A DNA stretch of 64,000 nt, taken from Ruegeria sp. ANG-S4 (GTDB lineage: Bacteria; Pseudomonadota; Alphaproteobacteria; Rhodobacterales; Rhodobacteraceae). The notes beneath the pieces were generated by a model. It saw only the letters and a list, made by a program, of their open reading frames with translations, did not search any database and was not told where the DNA came from. Location: assembly GCF_000814005.1 (NCBI RefSeq), contig NZ_JWLK01000005.1:372001-436000 (forward strand). Reading direction: 5' to 3'. Made by a program: the position numbers and the translations under genes. Below are positions 34,760 to 43,270 of this stretch, one piece after another. Within the stretch, counting starts at the first letter, position 1. Every line of letters starts with the position of its first letter.

Positions 34760-35794
34760 ATGCGCATTGCACGAGACCTTGCCGACGCAGTCGGAAAAAC
34801 GCCGTTGATCCGCCTGCGCCGCATCAGCGAAGAGACCGGCTGCGAAATTCTCGGCAAGGCCGAGTTCATGAACCCGGGACAATCGGTCAAAGACCGTGCC
34901 GCGCTGTATATTATTCGCGACGCGGTGGCGCGTGGTGAATTGAAACCGGGTGGCACGATTGTCGAAGGGACGGCAGGCAACACCGGTATCGGTTTGGCCC
35001 TCGTCGGTGCGTCGATGGGCTTTAAAACAGTAATCGTGATCCCCGAGACGCAGTCGGAAGAAAAGAAGGACATGTTGCGGCTTGCCGGTGCGCAACTTGT
35101 GCAAGTCCCGGCCGCGCCGTACCGCAATCCCAACAACTTCGTTCACTACTCCCGTCGTCTGGCCGAAGAATTGGCGCAGACGGAACCCAATGGCGCGATT
35201 TGGGCCAATCAGTTCGACAACGTGGCGAACCGTCAAGCGCATGTCGAGACGACCGGGCCGGAAATCTGGGAACAGACCGAGGGCAAAGTGGATGGTTTCG
35301 TGTGTGCCGTAGGCTCGGGTGGGACATTGGCGGGCGTGGCCGACGCGTTGCAGCCAAAAGGCGTAAAGGTGGCTCTTGTCGACCCGATGGGCGCTGGTCT
35401 CTATTCCTACTACACGACGGGCGAAATTGCGATGGAGGGCGGCTCGATCGCCGAGGGCATCGGGCAGGTCCGCATCACCAAGAACCTCGAAGGCTTCAAA
35501 CCTGACTTTGCGTACCAGATGACGGACAATGAGGCGCTGCCATACATCTTTGACCTTCTGCGCGAAGAGGGATTGGTCATGGGCGGCTCGACCGCGATAA
35601 ACATGGCGGGGGCCGTTCGCCTGGCCAAGGACCTGGGACCCGGGCACACAATCGTGACGATCCTGTGCGATTATGGCACGCGCTATCAGTCGAAACTGTT
35701 CAACCCCGAGTTCCTGCGCGAAAAAGACCTGCCGGTACCAGATTGGATGACCGAGGCCCCCCGCAGTATTCCCGGCGTGTTTGAGGACGTGTGA
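34760..35794 (+). CDS. cysK: Cysteine synthase A family (O-acetylserine sulfhydrylase)
   Basis: A 344-residue PLP enzyme. Lys-44 in GQSVKDRAA is the PLP lysine; EGTAGNTGIGLA binds the substrate carboxylate and GSGGTLAG the phosphate. It makes cysteine from O-acetylserine and sulfide. It is the third gene of the trgA-trgB-cysK set; in R. sphaeroides the cysK next to trgAB also affects tellurite resistance, perhaps through thiol supply. The stop TGA shares one base with the start of the channel gene. Confidence 0.94.
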   Translation: MRIARDLADAVGKTPLIRLRRISEETGCEILGKAEFMNPGQSVKDRAALYIIRDAVARGELKPGGTIVEGTAGNTGIGLALVGASMGFKTVIVIPETQSEEKKDMLRLAGAQLVQVPAAPYRNPNNFVHYSRRLAEELAQTEPNGAIWANQFDNVANRQAHVETTGPEIWEQTEGKVDGFVCAVGSGGTLAGVADALQPKGVKVALVDPMGAGLYSYYTTGEIAMEGGSIAEGIGQVRITKNLEGFKPDFAYQMTDNEALPYIFDLLREEGLVMGGSTAINMAGAVRLAKDLGPGHTIVTILCDYGTRYQSKLFNPEFLREKDLPVPDWMTEAPRSIPGVFEDV

Positions 35795-38223
35795 TGCCGC
35801 GCCAGGTCCGCCTGTTTCTTGCGCTGATCGCGGTTTGCCTGATCAGCCTTGCGGGTGCGGCCTCGGCGCAACTTACCGATCGCCAAAGCGACTACTACCA
35901 GGGGTGGCTCAGCACGGCGGACCGCGCCGAGTCGGTGATCGAGGCCAATCGGGCTTCGGATGCCGCCTTGGAAAATCTGCGTTCGGAAATAAACGATTAC
36001 CGCGAAGACTTTAACGTCGCCCGCAGCGCCAATACCGACAGAATCCAAACCTTGGAAGGGCAGCTGAAGGCGCTGGGCCCAAAACCCGAAGAAGGGTCAT
36101 CCGAGCCTGAAGATATCGCGCAGTTGCGCTCGCATCTGAACGAACAACTCAACAGTCTTCGCGTTCCCCGGATCATCTCGGAAGAGGCATACAGCCGCGC
36201 CAACGGTCTGATCAGCGAAATCGACAGGATCATTCGGGACCGCCAAAAGAAAGAGTTGTTGGAGCGCGGTCCGTCTCCACTTAACCCAGTCTATTGGAAA
36301 CCTGCATGGGTCGACGTGCAGGAAGCTGTTCGGGCGCTGGCCAACGAGACGATCAAGAACCTGCAGACAGACGTGGCACGAGAGCAATTGCACCAGCGCG
36401 GCTTGGGCATTTTGCTTTTGGTCGTGATCGCCGGTGTGCTGCTGGTTTACGGACGTCGCTGGTCCGAGGTCGGTGGGGATTATCTTCGCAAGCTTGGCGG
36501 TCGTGGCAGCGGCGTATGGACCTTTGTGATCTCGCTGTTTCGCATTTTACTGCCGTGGCTGGGCGTGTGGGTTCTGGTGCAGGCCATTATCATGACAGGC
36601 GTTCCGGGCCTGCGCGGAACGCTCTTGATCCAGAACATTCCCTATTGGGCTGCGATTGTCTTTTTCTATGACTGGATCGGTCGGCAGATCTACCTGATGG
36701 GGGCCGCGCAGAATTTCAATCGTTTGTCTGCCGCCAAGATCACGGAACTGCGCGTCTACATCGACCTGCTGGCGATGATGTTGATCTTGCACGAACTGGC
36801 GATCTTGTTTGAGCAGATCGAGAACATTTCGGACGCGACCCGTGCCGTTGTCTCGTTCCCGGTGATCGTCGCTACGGCGCTGCTGCTGCTTCGGGTCAGG
36901 CAGGTCAGGCAACCCGCCCGTCTGGCCGAACAAGCAGATGTGGAATCGAATGCACGCGCCGCCAGCATCTATCAGGTCATAGAGTTCCTGCGTCGCGCTT
37001 TGTTCCTGTTGGGTATCGTGTCGCCGATCCTTGCGGCGTTTGGCTATATCAACGCAGCGGAAGCAATCGTTTTCCCAACGGTTAAAACTTTGGTCCTTAT
37101 CGCTGCGCTGGTGATCCTGCAACGCTTCTTCAGCATGCTGTACGGCTGGATCACGGGGCAGGGCGAGGCTGCGCGGGACTCTCTGTTTTCGGTCCTGATT
37201 GGGTTTGCGCTGGCGATCCTTTCTATCCCTGTTTTGGCCCTGTATTGGGGCGCACGGGAAACCGACCTGCTTGAGGCGTGGTCGCGGCTGCTTTTGGGCT
37301 TTAACGTCGGCGGCGTAACAATCTCGCCCAGTAATTTTCTGACCTTCGTTGCGGTCTTTGTCATCGGTTACACGCTCACGCGGCTGTTGCAGGGCGGATT
37401 GCGGAACTCGCTGCTGCCCAAGACCAGCATCGATCCCGGCGGTCAGAACGCAATTGTTGCGGGCACTGGCTATGTCGGTATTTTTCTAGCCGCGCTTTGC
37501 GCGATCATGGTGGCCGGGTTTGATTTGTCCTCGCTCGCCATCGTGGCGGGTGCCTTGTCTGTTGGTATCGGTTTCGGGCTGCAAACCATCGTTTCGAATT
37601 TTGTCTCTGGCATCATATTGCTGGTCGAAAGGCCAATCTCGAAAGGGGACTGGATCGATGTGAATGGCATGATGGGATACGTGCGCGACATCTCGGTCAG
37701 GTCAACGCGGATTGAAACCTTTGACCGATCGGATGTCATTGTTCCCAACTCAGACCTGATAAGCGGCGTGGTGACCAACTATACGCGGGGTAACACGATC
37801 GGGCGCGTGATCGTTCCGGTTGGGGTGGCGTACGGCACCGACACCCGCAAGGTCGAGACCATCTTGGGCGAGATTGCAAACGGGCATCCCATGGTTTTGG
37901 CCAACCCAGCCCCTAGCGTGGTTTTCCAGGGGTTCGGAGCAGATTCCTTGGATTTTGAAATTCGTGCCATCCTGCGCGACGTAAATTGGGTGCTGTCGGT
38001 CAAGTCCGACATGAACCACGAGATCAACCGCCGCTTTGTCGAAGAAGGTATCGAAATCCCGTTTGCGCAGCGGGACATCTGGTTGCGAAACGCCGAAGTT
38101 CTACGCGAGGGCAGAACGCCAAAGCCTGCGGGCACTCTGGATACCACGCCTGATCAAACGCAATCCGACCCGGTTCAAATGACGGAAACGGACCTGGATT
38201 CCGGTGACGGCGACGAGCTGTAA
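35794..38223 (+). CDS. MscS-type mechanosensitive channel with DUF3772-like periplasmic domain
   Basis: A 809-residue inner-membrane protein. It opens with a signal peptide (MPRQVRLFLALIAVCLISLAGAASA); a GTG one codon upstream is also possible. A helical periplasmic domain with coiled-coil character (about 25-200) is followed by about ten membrane helices. The C-terminal third is MscS: the pore helix AIVAGALSVGIGFGLQTIVSN is followed by FVSGIILLVERPISKGDW and the soluble vestibule. It releases solutes upon osmotic down-shock. This is the large MscK-like class rather than the small MscS. It is the last gene of the run that includes cysK, with a one-base overlap. Confidence 0.92.
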   Translation: MPRQVRLFLALIAVCLISLAGAASAQLTDRQSDYYQGWLSTADRAESVIEANRASDAALENLRSEINDYREDFNVARSANTDRIQTLEGQLKALGPKPEEGSSEPEDIAQLRSHLNEQLNSLRVPRIISEEAYSRANGLISEIDRIIRDRQKKELLERGPSPLNPVYWKPAWVDVQEAVRALANETIKNLQTDVAREQLHQRGLGILLLVVIAGVLLVYGRRWSEVGGDYLRKLGGRGSGVWTFVISLFRILLPWLGVWVLVQAIIMTGVPGLRGTLLIQNIPYWAAIVFFYDWIGRQIYLMGAAQNFNRLSAAKITELRVYIDLLAMMLILHELAILFEQIENISDATRAVVSFPVIVATALLLLRVRQVRQPARLAEQADVESNARAASIYQVIEFLRRALFLLGIVSPILAAFGYINAAEAIVFPTVKTLVLIAALVILQRFFSMLYGWITGQGEAARDSLFSVLIGFALAILSIPVLALYWGARETDLLEAWSRLLLGFNVGGVTISPSNFLTFVAVFVIGYTLTRLLQGGLRNSLLPKTSIDPGGQNAIVAGTGYVGIFLAALCAIMVAGFDLSSLAIVAGALSVGIGFGLQTIVSNFVSGIILLVERPISKGDWIDVNGMMGYVRDISVRSTRIETFDRSDVIVPNSDLISGVVTNYTRGNTIGRVIVPVGVAYGTDTRKVETILGEIANGHPMVLANPAPSVVFQGFGADSLDFEIRAILRDVNWVLSVKSDMNHEINRRFVEEGIEIPFAQRDIWLRNAEVLREGRTPKPAGTLDTTPDQTQSDPVQMTETDLDSGDGDEL

Positions 38224-38280
38224 CTCTGCTGCATTCGGGCCTTGCAAATCCCGTTTCGATGGTCCAAATATCGCCGGCAC

Positions 38281-38370
38281 GGAGAGGTGGCCGAGTGGTC
38301 GAAGGCGCACGCCTGGAAAGTGTGTAGGCGGGAAACCGTCTCCAGGGTTCGAATCCCTGTCTCTCCGCCA
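38281..38370 (+). tRNA. tRNA-Ser (anticodon GGA)
   Basis: A 90-base tRNA including the encoded CCA (38368-38370). The acceptor stem GGAGAGG pairs with the 3' CTCTCC arm. The anticodon loop CTGGAAA gives GGA, which reads UCC and UCU. The long variable arm (GTGTAGGCGGGAAACCGTCTC region) is a class II feature of tRNA-Ser. GGTTCGAATCCC is the T arm. The 3' end forms part of a duplicated attachment-like repeat (see 38360 and 41279). Confidence 0.97.
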
Positions 38371-38372
38371 CA
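38360..38372 (+). repeat. attL-like repeat: 3' end of tRNA-Ser
   Basis: The 13 bases TCTCTCCGCCACA cover the last 11 bases of tRNA-Ser and 2 beyond. The same 13 bases recur at 41279-41291. A tRNA 3'-end duplication flanking an AT-rich segment is the classical trace of tyrosine-recombinase integration. No integrase gene is left within the segment. Confidence 0.6.
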
Positions 38373-38787
38373 AAATACCTGTAAGATACTGTTTTTATAT
38401 GATTATTGTATTCACTATCGGCGGGTATCCCCCAATTAGCCCGCCATAACGCAATTGTCTGGAGTGCATTCACTTAAGCGATTGCCAAGTGTGAGCCGAT
38501 TGCGATCATTGAAGAATAGAGGAATTTCTTTACAGCTTTGAACTGAGAAATTTCTTGGCTTTGATCATGTAATGTGATTAGCGCTGCTTTGGATAGGTTG
38601 AGTCAAAAGGCGTAGATATGGTGTTGAAAACTTTTCAAAACAAGTCACCGACAACCTCTGTAGAAAAGCCGCCAGAAGAGACACACACCGTAGAGAGGCC
38701 AAAAGTCATTTCGCTATCTGACCCATTGGCAGAACGAGTGACCTGTAATGACAGTTTGGTTCTGCCTCACCTGACAGTGGTATAAAT
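38373..38787. other. AT-rich spacer after tRNA-Ser
   Basis: This stretch is clearly poorer in GC than the chromosome around it and forms the left part of the putative insert. It contains a weak GGCGGG/CCCGCC hairpin (38420-38445) without a T-run, the sequence AATTTCTTTACAGCTT (38523-38538) that nearly recurs at 41229-41244, and a possible 55-codon gene (listed separately). I see no integrase, transposase or phage gene. Confidence 0.6.
38618..38785 (+). CDS. Possible small protein upstream of the acyltransferase (55 aa)
   Basis: An ATG-to-TAA frame of 55 codons, ending 2 bases before the TTG start of the acyltransferase gene. The product is polar, Pro- and Glu-rich, with no membrane segment, and I recognise no family. 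A weak purine-rich site (AAAGGCG) lies about 7 bases upstream. Support comes only from the position and tight spacing. It may instead be the remnant of a longer gene cut by integration, or chance. Confidence 0.3.
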   Translation: MVLKTFQNKSPTTSVEKPPEETHTVERPKVISLSDPLAERVTCNDSLVLPHLTVV

Positions 38788-40821
38788 TTGATCCACTATC
38801 GAAAAGAAATAGACGGATTACGTGCAGTTGCCGTTGTCTCCGTCATTTTGTACCACGCAAAGTTGGAGCTCTTTGGCCGACCGCTGTTTGGTGGCGGCTT
38901 CTTTGGAGTGGACGTATTCTTCGTGATCAGCGGATATCTGATCTCAAAGATCCTTTTCGTTGAACTTCATGAAAACGGGCGGATTGACCTTGCAGCCTTC
39001 TATGCTCGACGGGCTCGCAGGATTTTACCCGCGTTGATTGCTGTTAGTATAGCCACGTTGTGCATTGGCTGGTTTTTTCTTCTACCTGCCGACTATGTGG
39101 ATCTAAGTTCAAGTGTATTAGCGACGTTCCTGTTCATTTCGAATTTTTTCTTCTATTTTGAAACCACGGAGTACGGAGCCGATGACGCGCTCCTGGAACC
39201 GTTCCTCCACACTTGGAGTTTGGCTGTTGAAGAACAGTTTTACCTTGTTTTTCCAGTGCTACTTCTTGTTCTATTTATGTGGCAACGTAAGTTACTTTTT
39301 ACTTGGCTAATTGGGCTTTTGATCGCCAGTTTTGTCTCGGCGATCTACTTTACAAGAACTGATCCAGACCTGAGTTTTTTTCTTCCATTCACCAGAGGTT
39401 GGGAACTTCTGGCGGGTTCGATTGTGGCTTATAGTGAAAAATTGAATGTTTCGCGTAAACTAAGATTTCAAGCAAAATGGTATGATGCTTTCGCCGCCCT
39501 TGGAGCAGGGATGATCATTTTGCCGCTCTTTTTGGTCCATTCGATCGCTCAACATCCAGGCTTTATCACAGTCTCGTCAGTGATAGGCACATCCTTGATT
39601 TTGGCATTTGGTTCGGAGCGCGGTATTTTAGGGCGGTTGATGTCATCACGCCCCGCGATTGCAATCGGTCTAATCAGCTATTCCCTCTATCTGTGGCATT
39701 TCCCGGTTTTTTCTTTCGGGCGAATGCTCAGCGGTCAGCAGGACCTAGTGGATAAGTTAGTATGGGTCGCCATTACGGTTGTGTTCTCAATCTTAAGCTA
39801 TCGGTATGTTGAAAGACCGTTTAGAAATCGCGATCTCATTCCCCGTCGCGTATTTGCACGATGTCTCAGTTTTGGCCTTGCGTTAGTGCTAAGCTTTAGC
39901 GTTATGACGGTCTACTTTGGAGGTTTTGCTTTTCGTGTACCTCAAGCTTTGAGGCCATATGCAGGAGAAGTTGGCTACCGAACACTAGAGAATGACGGCA
40001 AACGATGCCATAATCACCCTAAAGACGTTTGCACTTTTGATATTGACCCGAGTAAGCCCGTGTCTGTGATGATTGTTGGAGACAGTCACGCAGATAGCTT
40101 ATCGAGCGATCTTTATACCAAGCTTTTGTCTCGCGACATCGGAAAATTCATTCAAATCACCACTAGTGGCTGTCCAATAATACTTGGGTTTTCTATTAAG
40201 GGGCGAAAAACATGTACCTTTGAGCGTGTTCAAGAACGTCTTAAAACCGTTGAGTATATGGGGGGAAGAGAACGTTTAATTGTGATATATTTTGCCCGAA
40301 CACCCGTGTATTTATCCGGTGTCCGTTACGATGGCGGACCAGGCAGAATTGAAGAAGGGCCACCTTTCAAGCACGTTATCTCGGGTAGCCGTGAACAGAA
40401 TCTCATTCGTACGTTGGACCGCATTTCGCAGGTCTCTGAGTTGATAATTGTCTATCCTATGCCAGAGTTGGGCGTTCATGCTCAACGATATTTTTTGGAC
40501 CGAATTCGTCCTGTGTTCCCCGGGAAACTGGAGCGCGTAATGGAGAACGAACCGCTAAAAGTATCCGAACAAGTGTTTCGGGAACGAGCGGCCAAATCGT
40601 TCGAGGTACTGGATCAAATCACTATTCCAGAAGGGCAAAGAATCTACCCCCATGAGTTTGTTTGTAAGTATGAGTTGGAGGGTTGGTGCTACGCCCATGA
40701 CAGCGAGCAACTGTTTTACACCGATAGCAACCACCCAAATTGGATACTAGCCGACCAAATAAATAACAGAATTGTTGATCAGATCGACAAGATGATTTCG
40801 GTGGGATCAGTTACTAATTAG
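38788..40821 (+). CDS. Acyltransferase 3 (OafA/YrhL type) with C-terminal SGNH domain
   Basis: A 677-residue membrane enzyme starting with TTG at 38788 (MIHYRKEIDGLRAVAV, the usual N-terminus). About ten membrane helices (to about 385) carry the acyltransferase-3 motifs, including GVDVFFVISGYLI and FYARRARRILPA. The C-terminal domain is SGNH hydrolase-like: GDSHADS near 431 and the terminal DSNHPN near 646, giving Ser, Asp and His. Such fusions O-acetylate lipopolysaccharide or exopolysaccharide at the cell surface. The gene is visibly AT-richer, with many TTA, AGA and ATA codons, unlike its neighbours, consistent with horizontal gain. It is the only sizeable cargo of the putative insert. Confidence 0.9.
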   Translation: MIHYRKEIDGLRAVAVVSVILYHAKLELFGRPLFGGGFFGVDVFFVISGYLISKILFVELHENGRIDLAAFYARRARRILPALIAVSIATLCIGWFFLLPADYVDLSSSVLATFLFISNFFFYFETTEYGADDALLEPFLHTWSLAVEEQFYLVFPVLLLVLFMWQRKLLFTWLIGLLIASFVSAIYFTRTDPDLSFFLPFTRGWELLAGSIVAYSEKLNVSRKLRFQAKWYDAFAALGAGMIILPLFLVHSIAQHPGFITVSSVIGTSLILAFGSERGILGRLMSSRPAIAIGLISYSLYLWHFPVFSFGRMLSGQQDLVDKLVWVAITVVFSILSYRYVERPFRNRDLIPRRVFARCLSFGLALVLSFSVMTVYFGGFAFRVPQALRPYAGEVGYRTLENDGKRCHNHPKDVCTFDIDPSKPVSVMIVGDSHADSLSSDLYTKLLSRDIGKFIQITTSGCPIILGFSIKGRKTCTFERVQERLKTVEYMGGRERLIVIYFARTPVYLSGVRYDGGPGRIEEGPPFKHVISGSREQNLIRTLDRISQVSELIIVYPMPELGVHAQRYFLDRIRPVFPGKLERVMENEPLKVSEQVFRERAAKSFEVLDQITIPEGQRIYPHEFVCKYELEGWCYAHDSEQLFYTDSNHPNWILADQINNRIVDQIDKMISVGSVTN

Positions 40822-40860
40822 TCTAGCAGGAATCAGAAAGTCTCATGTTTTCTCGTAGTC

Positions 40861-40926
40861 GACAAAACCGACACAACCGGCAAAACCTGTCCGCAAGTGA
40901 GTTCTGTCAGTTTTGTCGGTTTTGTC
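40861..40926. repeat. 26-base imperfect inverted repeat
   Basis: The left arm 40861-40886 begins GACAAAACCGACA and the right arm 40901-40926 ends TGTCGGTTTTGTC. The outer 13 bp are perfect and the next 13 have four mismatches; the loop is 14 bases. It lies 40 bases after the acyltransferase stop. It could be a large transcription terminator or a binding site of a lost mobile element. Each arm itself contains a near-repeat of a CAAAACCGA-like unit. Confidence 0.6.
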
Positions 40927-41278
40927 ATCGGGCTGGTCACGGTGGTGCCTGGTGGATCATCGGATTGGCAATGTAAAGACGCGACCGCCGCCCGCCATTG
41001 ACGCAAATTAGGTGCTATTCAATCGGGTGAGATCGCTTTTTTCTAGGGACTTGAGGGCCGCAGGTAACTTTATGACGACGGGACTCTGAACAAAGTCGAC
41101 CGGGCGGCTCCCTGAACCAGATACTGCTCACCGGTTTGTTGCGGAGAATAGGCGCAATTGCAGGAACGACCACGACATGCTGCATTGTCGTCAACTCAGC
41201 GCTTACACTATGAGAACGGTTTCTAGAAATTTCTTTATAGCTTAATGCCGTTCTGCCAATGCAAAATCGGAGCCTACT

Positions 41279-41291
41279 CTCTCCGCCACAT
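41279..41291 (+). repeat. attR-like repeat: second copy of tRNA-Ser 3' end
   Basis: TCTCTCCGCCACA, identical to 38360-38372, in direct orientation, 2,919 bases apart start to start. No tRNA gene is attached to it. Chromosome-like GC content resumes just to its right with the MATE gene. This defines the right edge of the putative insert. Confidence 0.6.
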
Positions 41292-41387
41292 CATCTACTG
41301 TTCAGCCCAACCGTGATGACCCCTTGCCGCGTTTATGGCTCTGCATGCAGGGTGTTTTGAGAGCTATCGGCAAGGAATCACAAACGC

Positions 41388-42791
41388 ATGGGTGAAAAGT
41401 CTGAAAACACAGCCGTGTTTTTGAACGGCAGCCTGATGCGGCATGTGGTTCGGATGTCTTTGACGACCAGCATTGGTTTGATGGCGATCTTCGCCGTCGA
41501 TTTCGTTGACATGGTTTTCATTTCGATGCTTGGCAACGATGCCTTGGCCGCGGCTGTCGGTTATGCCGGTACGCTTTTGTTTTTCACCAACGCCATAAAC
41601 ATCGGACTGTCCATCGCGGCAGGGGCACTGGTTGCCCGGTCGCTTGGCGCAGGGCGGCCTGACGAGGCAAGGCAATTTGCGTCCAGCGTGGGTGTCTTGG
41701 GGATTTGCATAGGTGTTCTCGTATCCTTAGCCGTTCTTGCAAATGTCGATTTCCTGTTGTCCATGTTGGGTGCACAGGACGAGGTTCTGCGCCTTGCGAG
41801 CAGGTATGTGACGATAATCCTGCCAACGATGTGGGTCATGTCGGCCGCTATGACGTCGATGGCAGTTCTCAGGGCGCATGGCGACGCACGCCGGTCGATG
41901 ATGGCCACGATTTATGGTGGCGTAGTCAATGCCGTCCTGGATCCGGTTTTGATTTTTGCCGTGGGACTGGGGCTGGACGGGGCCGCCATCGCCTCGGTCA
42001 TTGCGCGCGTCACCATGCTGGCCGCGGCGCTTTTGCCCGCGTTGCGTGTGCACAAAGGGTTTTCACGCCCGTCGGTTCGGAAAGTTGCGCAGGATTTCCG
42101 AGCGGTAAGAACGATTGCGATCCCTGCGATCCTGACAAATATCGCCACGCCCATCGGCAACGCAATCGTCGTGCGCGAGATTGCCGAATATGGCACGGAC
42201 GCTGTTGCGGGAATGGCGGTGATCGGGCGGCTTTTGCCTGTGGCATTCTCGGTGATCTTCGCGCTGTCCGGGGCAATCGGGCCGATCATTGGCCAGAATT
42301 TTGGCGCCGGACAAAATGACAGGGTCCGCGCCGCATTCCTGGCAGGAATCAAATTCACCGGCACCTATGTTCTGGCCATGGCGGCTGTGCTGTTCCTTCT
42401 GCGCGCGCCCATAGCAGACCTGTTCGATGCACAGGGGGAAACACGGGTTCTGATCTACCTGTTCTGCGGGCCGCTGGCATTGGCCTCATTCTTTAACGGT
42501 GTGATCTTTGTGACAAATGCCAGTTTCAACAATCTGGGCCATCCCGTTTATTCGACTTGGATCAATTGGGGACGACACACGATTGGAACGTGGTTGTTTG
42601 TCGTGATCGGTTCGCACCTTGCAGGCGCGCCGGGTGTTCTATTGGGGCAGGCATTTGGTGGCGTCATCTTTGCCGGGATCGCATGGCTTCTGGTGAACCG
42701 TGTTGTATCGAACTTGTCGCGCCCGCGCCCGGCTGAACCATTCTCGGACCAGGGACGCATACACTCGCTCTTTGGCCGTCGCGGCTGGTAG
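41388..42791 (+). CDS. MATE family efflux transporter
   Basis: A 467-residue protein with about twelve membrane helices in two similar halves, the MATE (MatE/NorM/DinF) layout. The N-terminal ISMLGNDALAAAVGYAGTL block and the second-half IGPIIGQNFGAGQNDRVRAA block are typical. It exports organic cations or drugs using Na+ or H+. It is outside the tRNA-associated insert and has the GC and codon use of the chromosome. The ATG at 41388 has AAGGAA about 12 bases upstream, a rather distant site. Confidence 0.93.
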   Translation: MGEKSENTAVFLNGSLMRHVVRMSLTTSIGLMAIFAVDFVDMVFISMLGNDALAAAVGYAGTLLFFTNAINIGLSIAAGALVARSLGAGRPDEARQFASSVGVLGICIGVLVSLAVLANVDFLLSMLGAQDEVLRLASRYVTIILPTMWVMSAAMTSMAVLRAHGDARRSMMATIYGGVVNAVLDPVLIFAVGLGLDGAAIASVIARVTMLAAALLPALRVHKGFSRPSVRKVAQDFRAVRTIAIPAILTNIATPIGNAIVVREIAEYGTDAVAGMAVIGRLLPVAFSVIFALSGAIGPIIGQNFGAGQNDRVRAAFLAGIKFTGTYVLAMAAVLFLLRAPIADLFDAQGETRVLIYLFCGPLALASFFNGVIFVTNASFNNLGHPVYSTWINWGRHTIGTWLFVVIGSHLAGAPGVLLGQAFGGVIFAGIAWLLVNRVVSNLSRPRPAEPFSDQGRIHSLFGRRGW

Positions 42792-42901
42792 AGAGGGTCG
42801 CTGACACGCAGCTTGCAACGTATTGGTTCAAAACCGTTAACAAAACTCGCAATTTGATATAACCTTCCAGTGTTATTGCAATTTGCGGTCCGGTTAGTGT
42901 T

Positions 42902-43270
42902 GTGAGTCAAACGATCTACGAAAAGTACGGCGGGTTCAAAACCATCAGTCGTATCGTGATGACCTTCTACGAGATGGCGTTGGAGTCCGATGAGATCGGG
43001 TTTCACTTTGAAGATATAGACCTGCCCCGATTGATCGATCACCAAACCAAGTTTGTCTCTTCCTTGGTCGGCGGGCCTGCAGCGTTCAGTGACGATCGGA
43101 TCGAAGCTGTACATCGGAACCTGAATATTTCGCACGCGCATTTCGACGAGATGGCGGCGCTGTTCAGCGAAGCGTTGGAGATGCACGGCATGGCGGTTCA
43201 CGATATCGAGGTTGCGCTGAGTGCCATCGAGTCGAAACGTTCGATTATCGTCGCGCGGGATGCTGCATGA
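42902..43270 (+). CDS. Truncated haemoglobin, group I-like
   Basis: A 122-residue globin of the 2-on-2 fold, starting with GTG. YEKYGGFKTISRIVMTFYEMAL is the A-B region with Tyr-23 at the likely B10 position, and NISHAHFDEM holds the proximal His (78 or 80). Family members bind O2, NO or CO, and some detoxify NO. The last 4 bases overlap the start of the cyclase gene (ATGA), so the globin is probably made in a fixed ratio with the cyclase and may serve as its haem sensor. Confidence 0.85.
   Translation: MSQTIYEKYGGFKTISRIVMTFYEMALESDEIGFHFEDIDLPRLIDHQTKFVSSLVGGPAAFSDDRIEAVHRNLNISHAHFDEMAALFSEALEMHGMAVHDIEVALSAIESKRSIIVARDAA

Larger units (their letters stand above)
40822..41387. other. Intergenic region with inverted repeat and right tRNA-end repeat
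   Basis: These 566 bases carry a 26-base imperfect inverted repeat (40861-40926), the sequence AATTTCTTTATAGCTT (41229-41244) and the duplicated tRNA 3' end (41279-41291). I find no convincing gene; the short frames here have no start site or family resemblance. The part after 41291 should hold the promoter of the MATE gene. Confidence 0.55.

Noticed and set aside
38420-38445. GGCGGG/CCCGCC hairpin after tRNA-Ser
   Set aside because: Only 6 bp, loop of 14 and no T-run, so not called as a terminator.
38373-41278. CRISPR array or integrase in the AT-rich insert
   Set aside because: No regular repeat-spacer pattern and no frame with recombinase motifs could be found on either strand.
42849-42885. 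Two copies of GCAATTTG upstream of the globin gene
   Set aside because: Only 8 bases each; too short to claim as an operator without conservation data.
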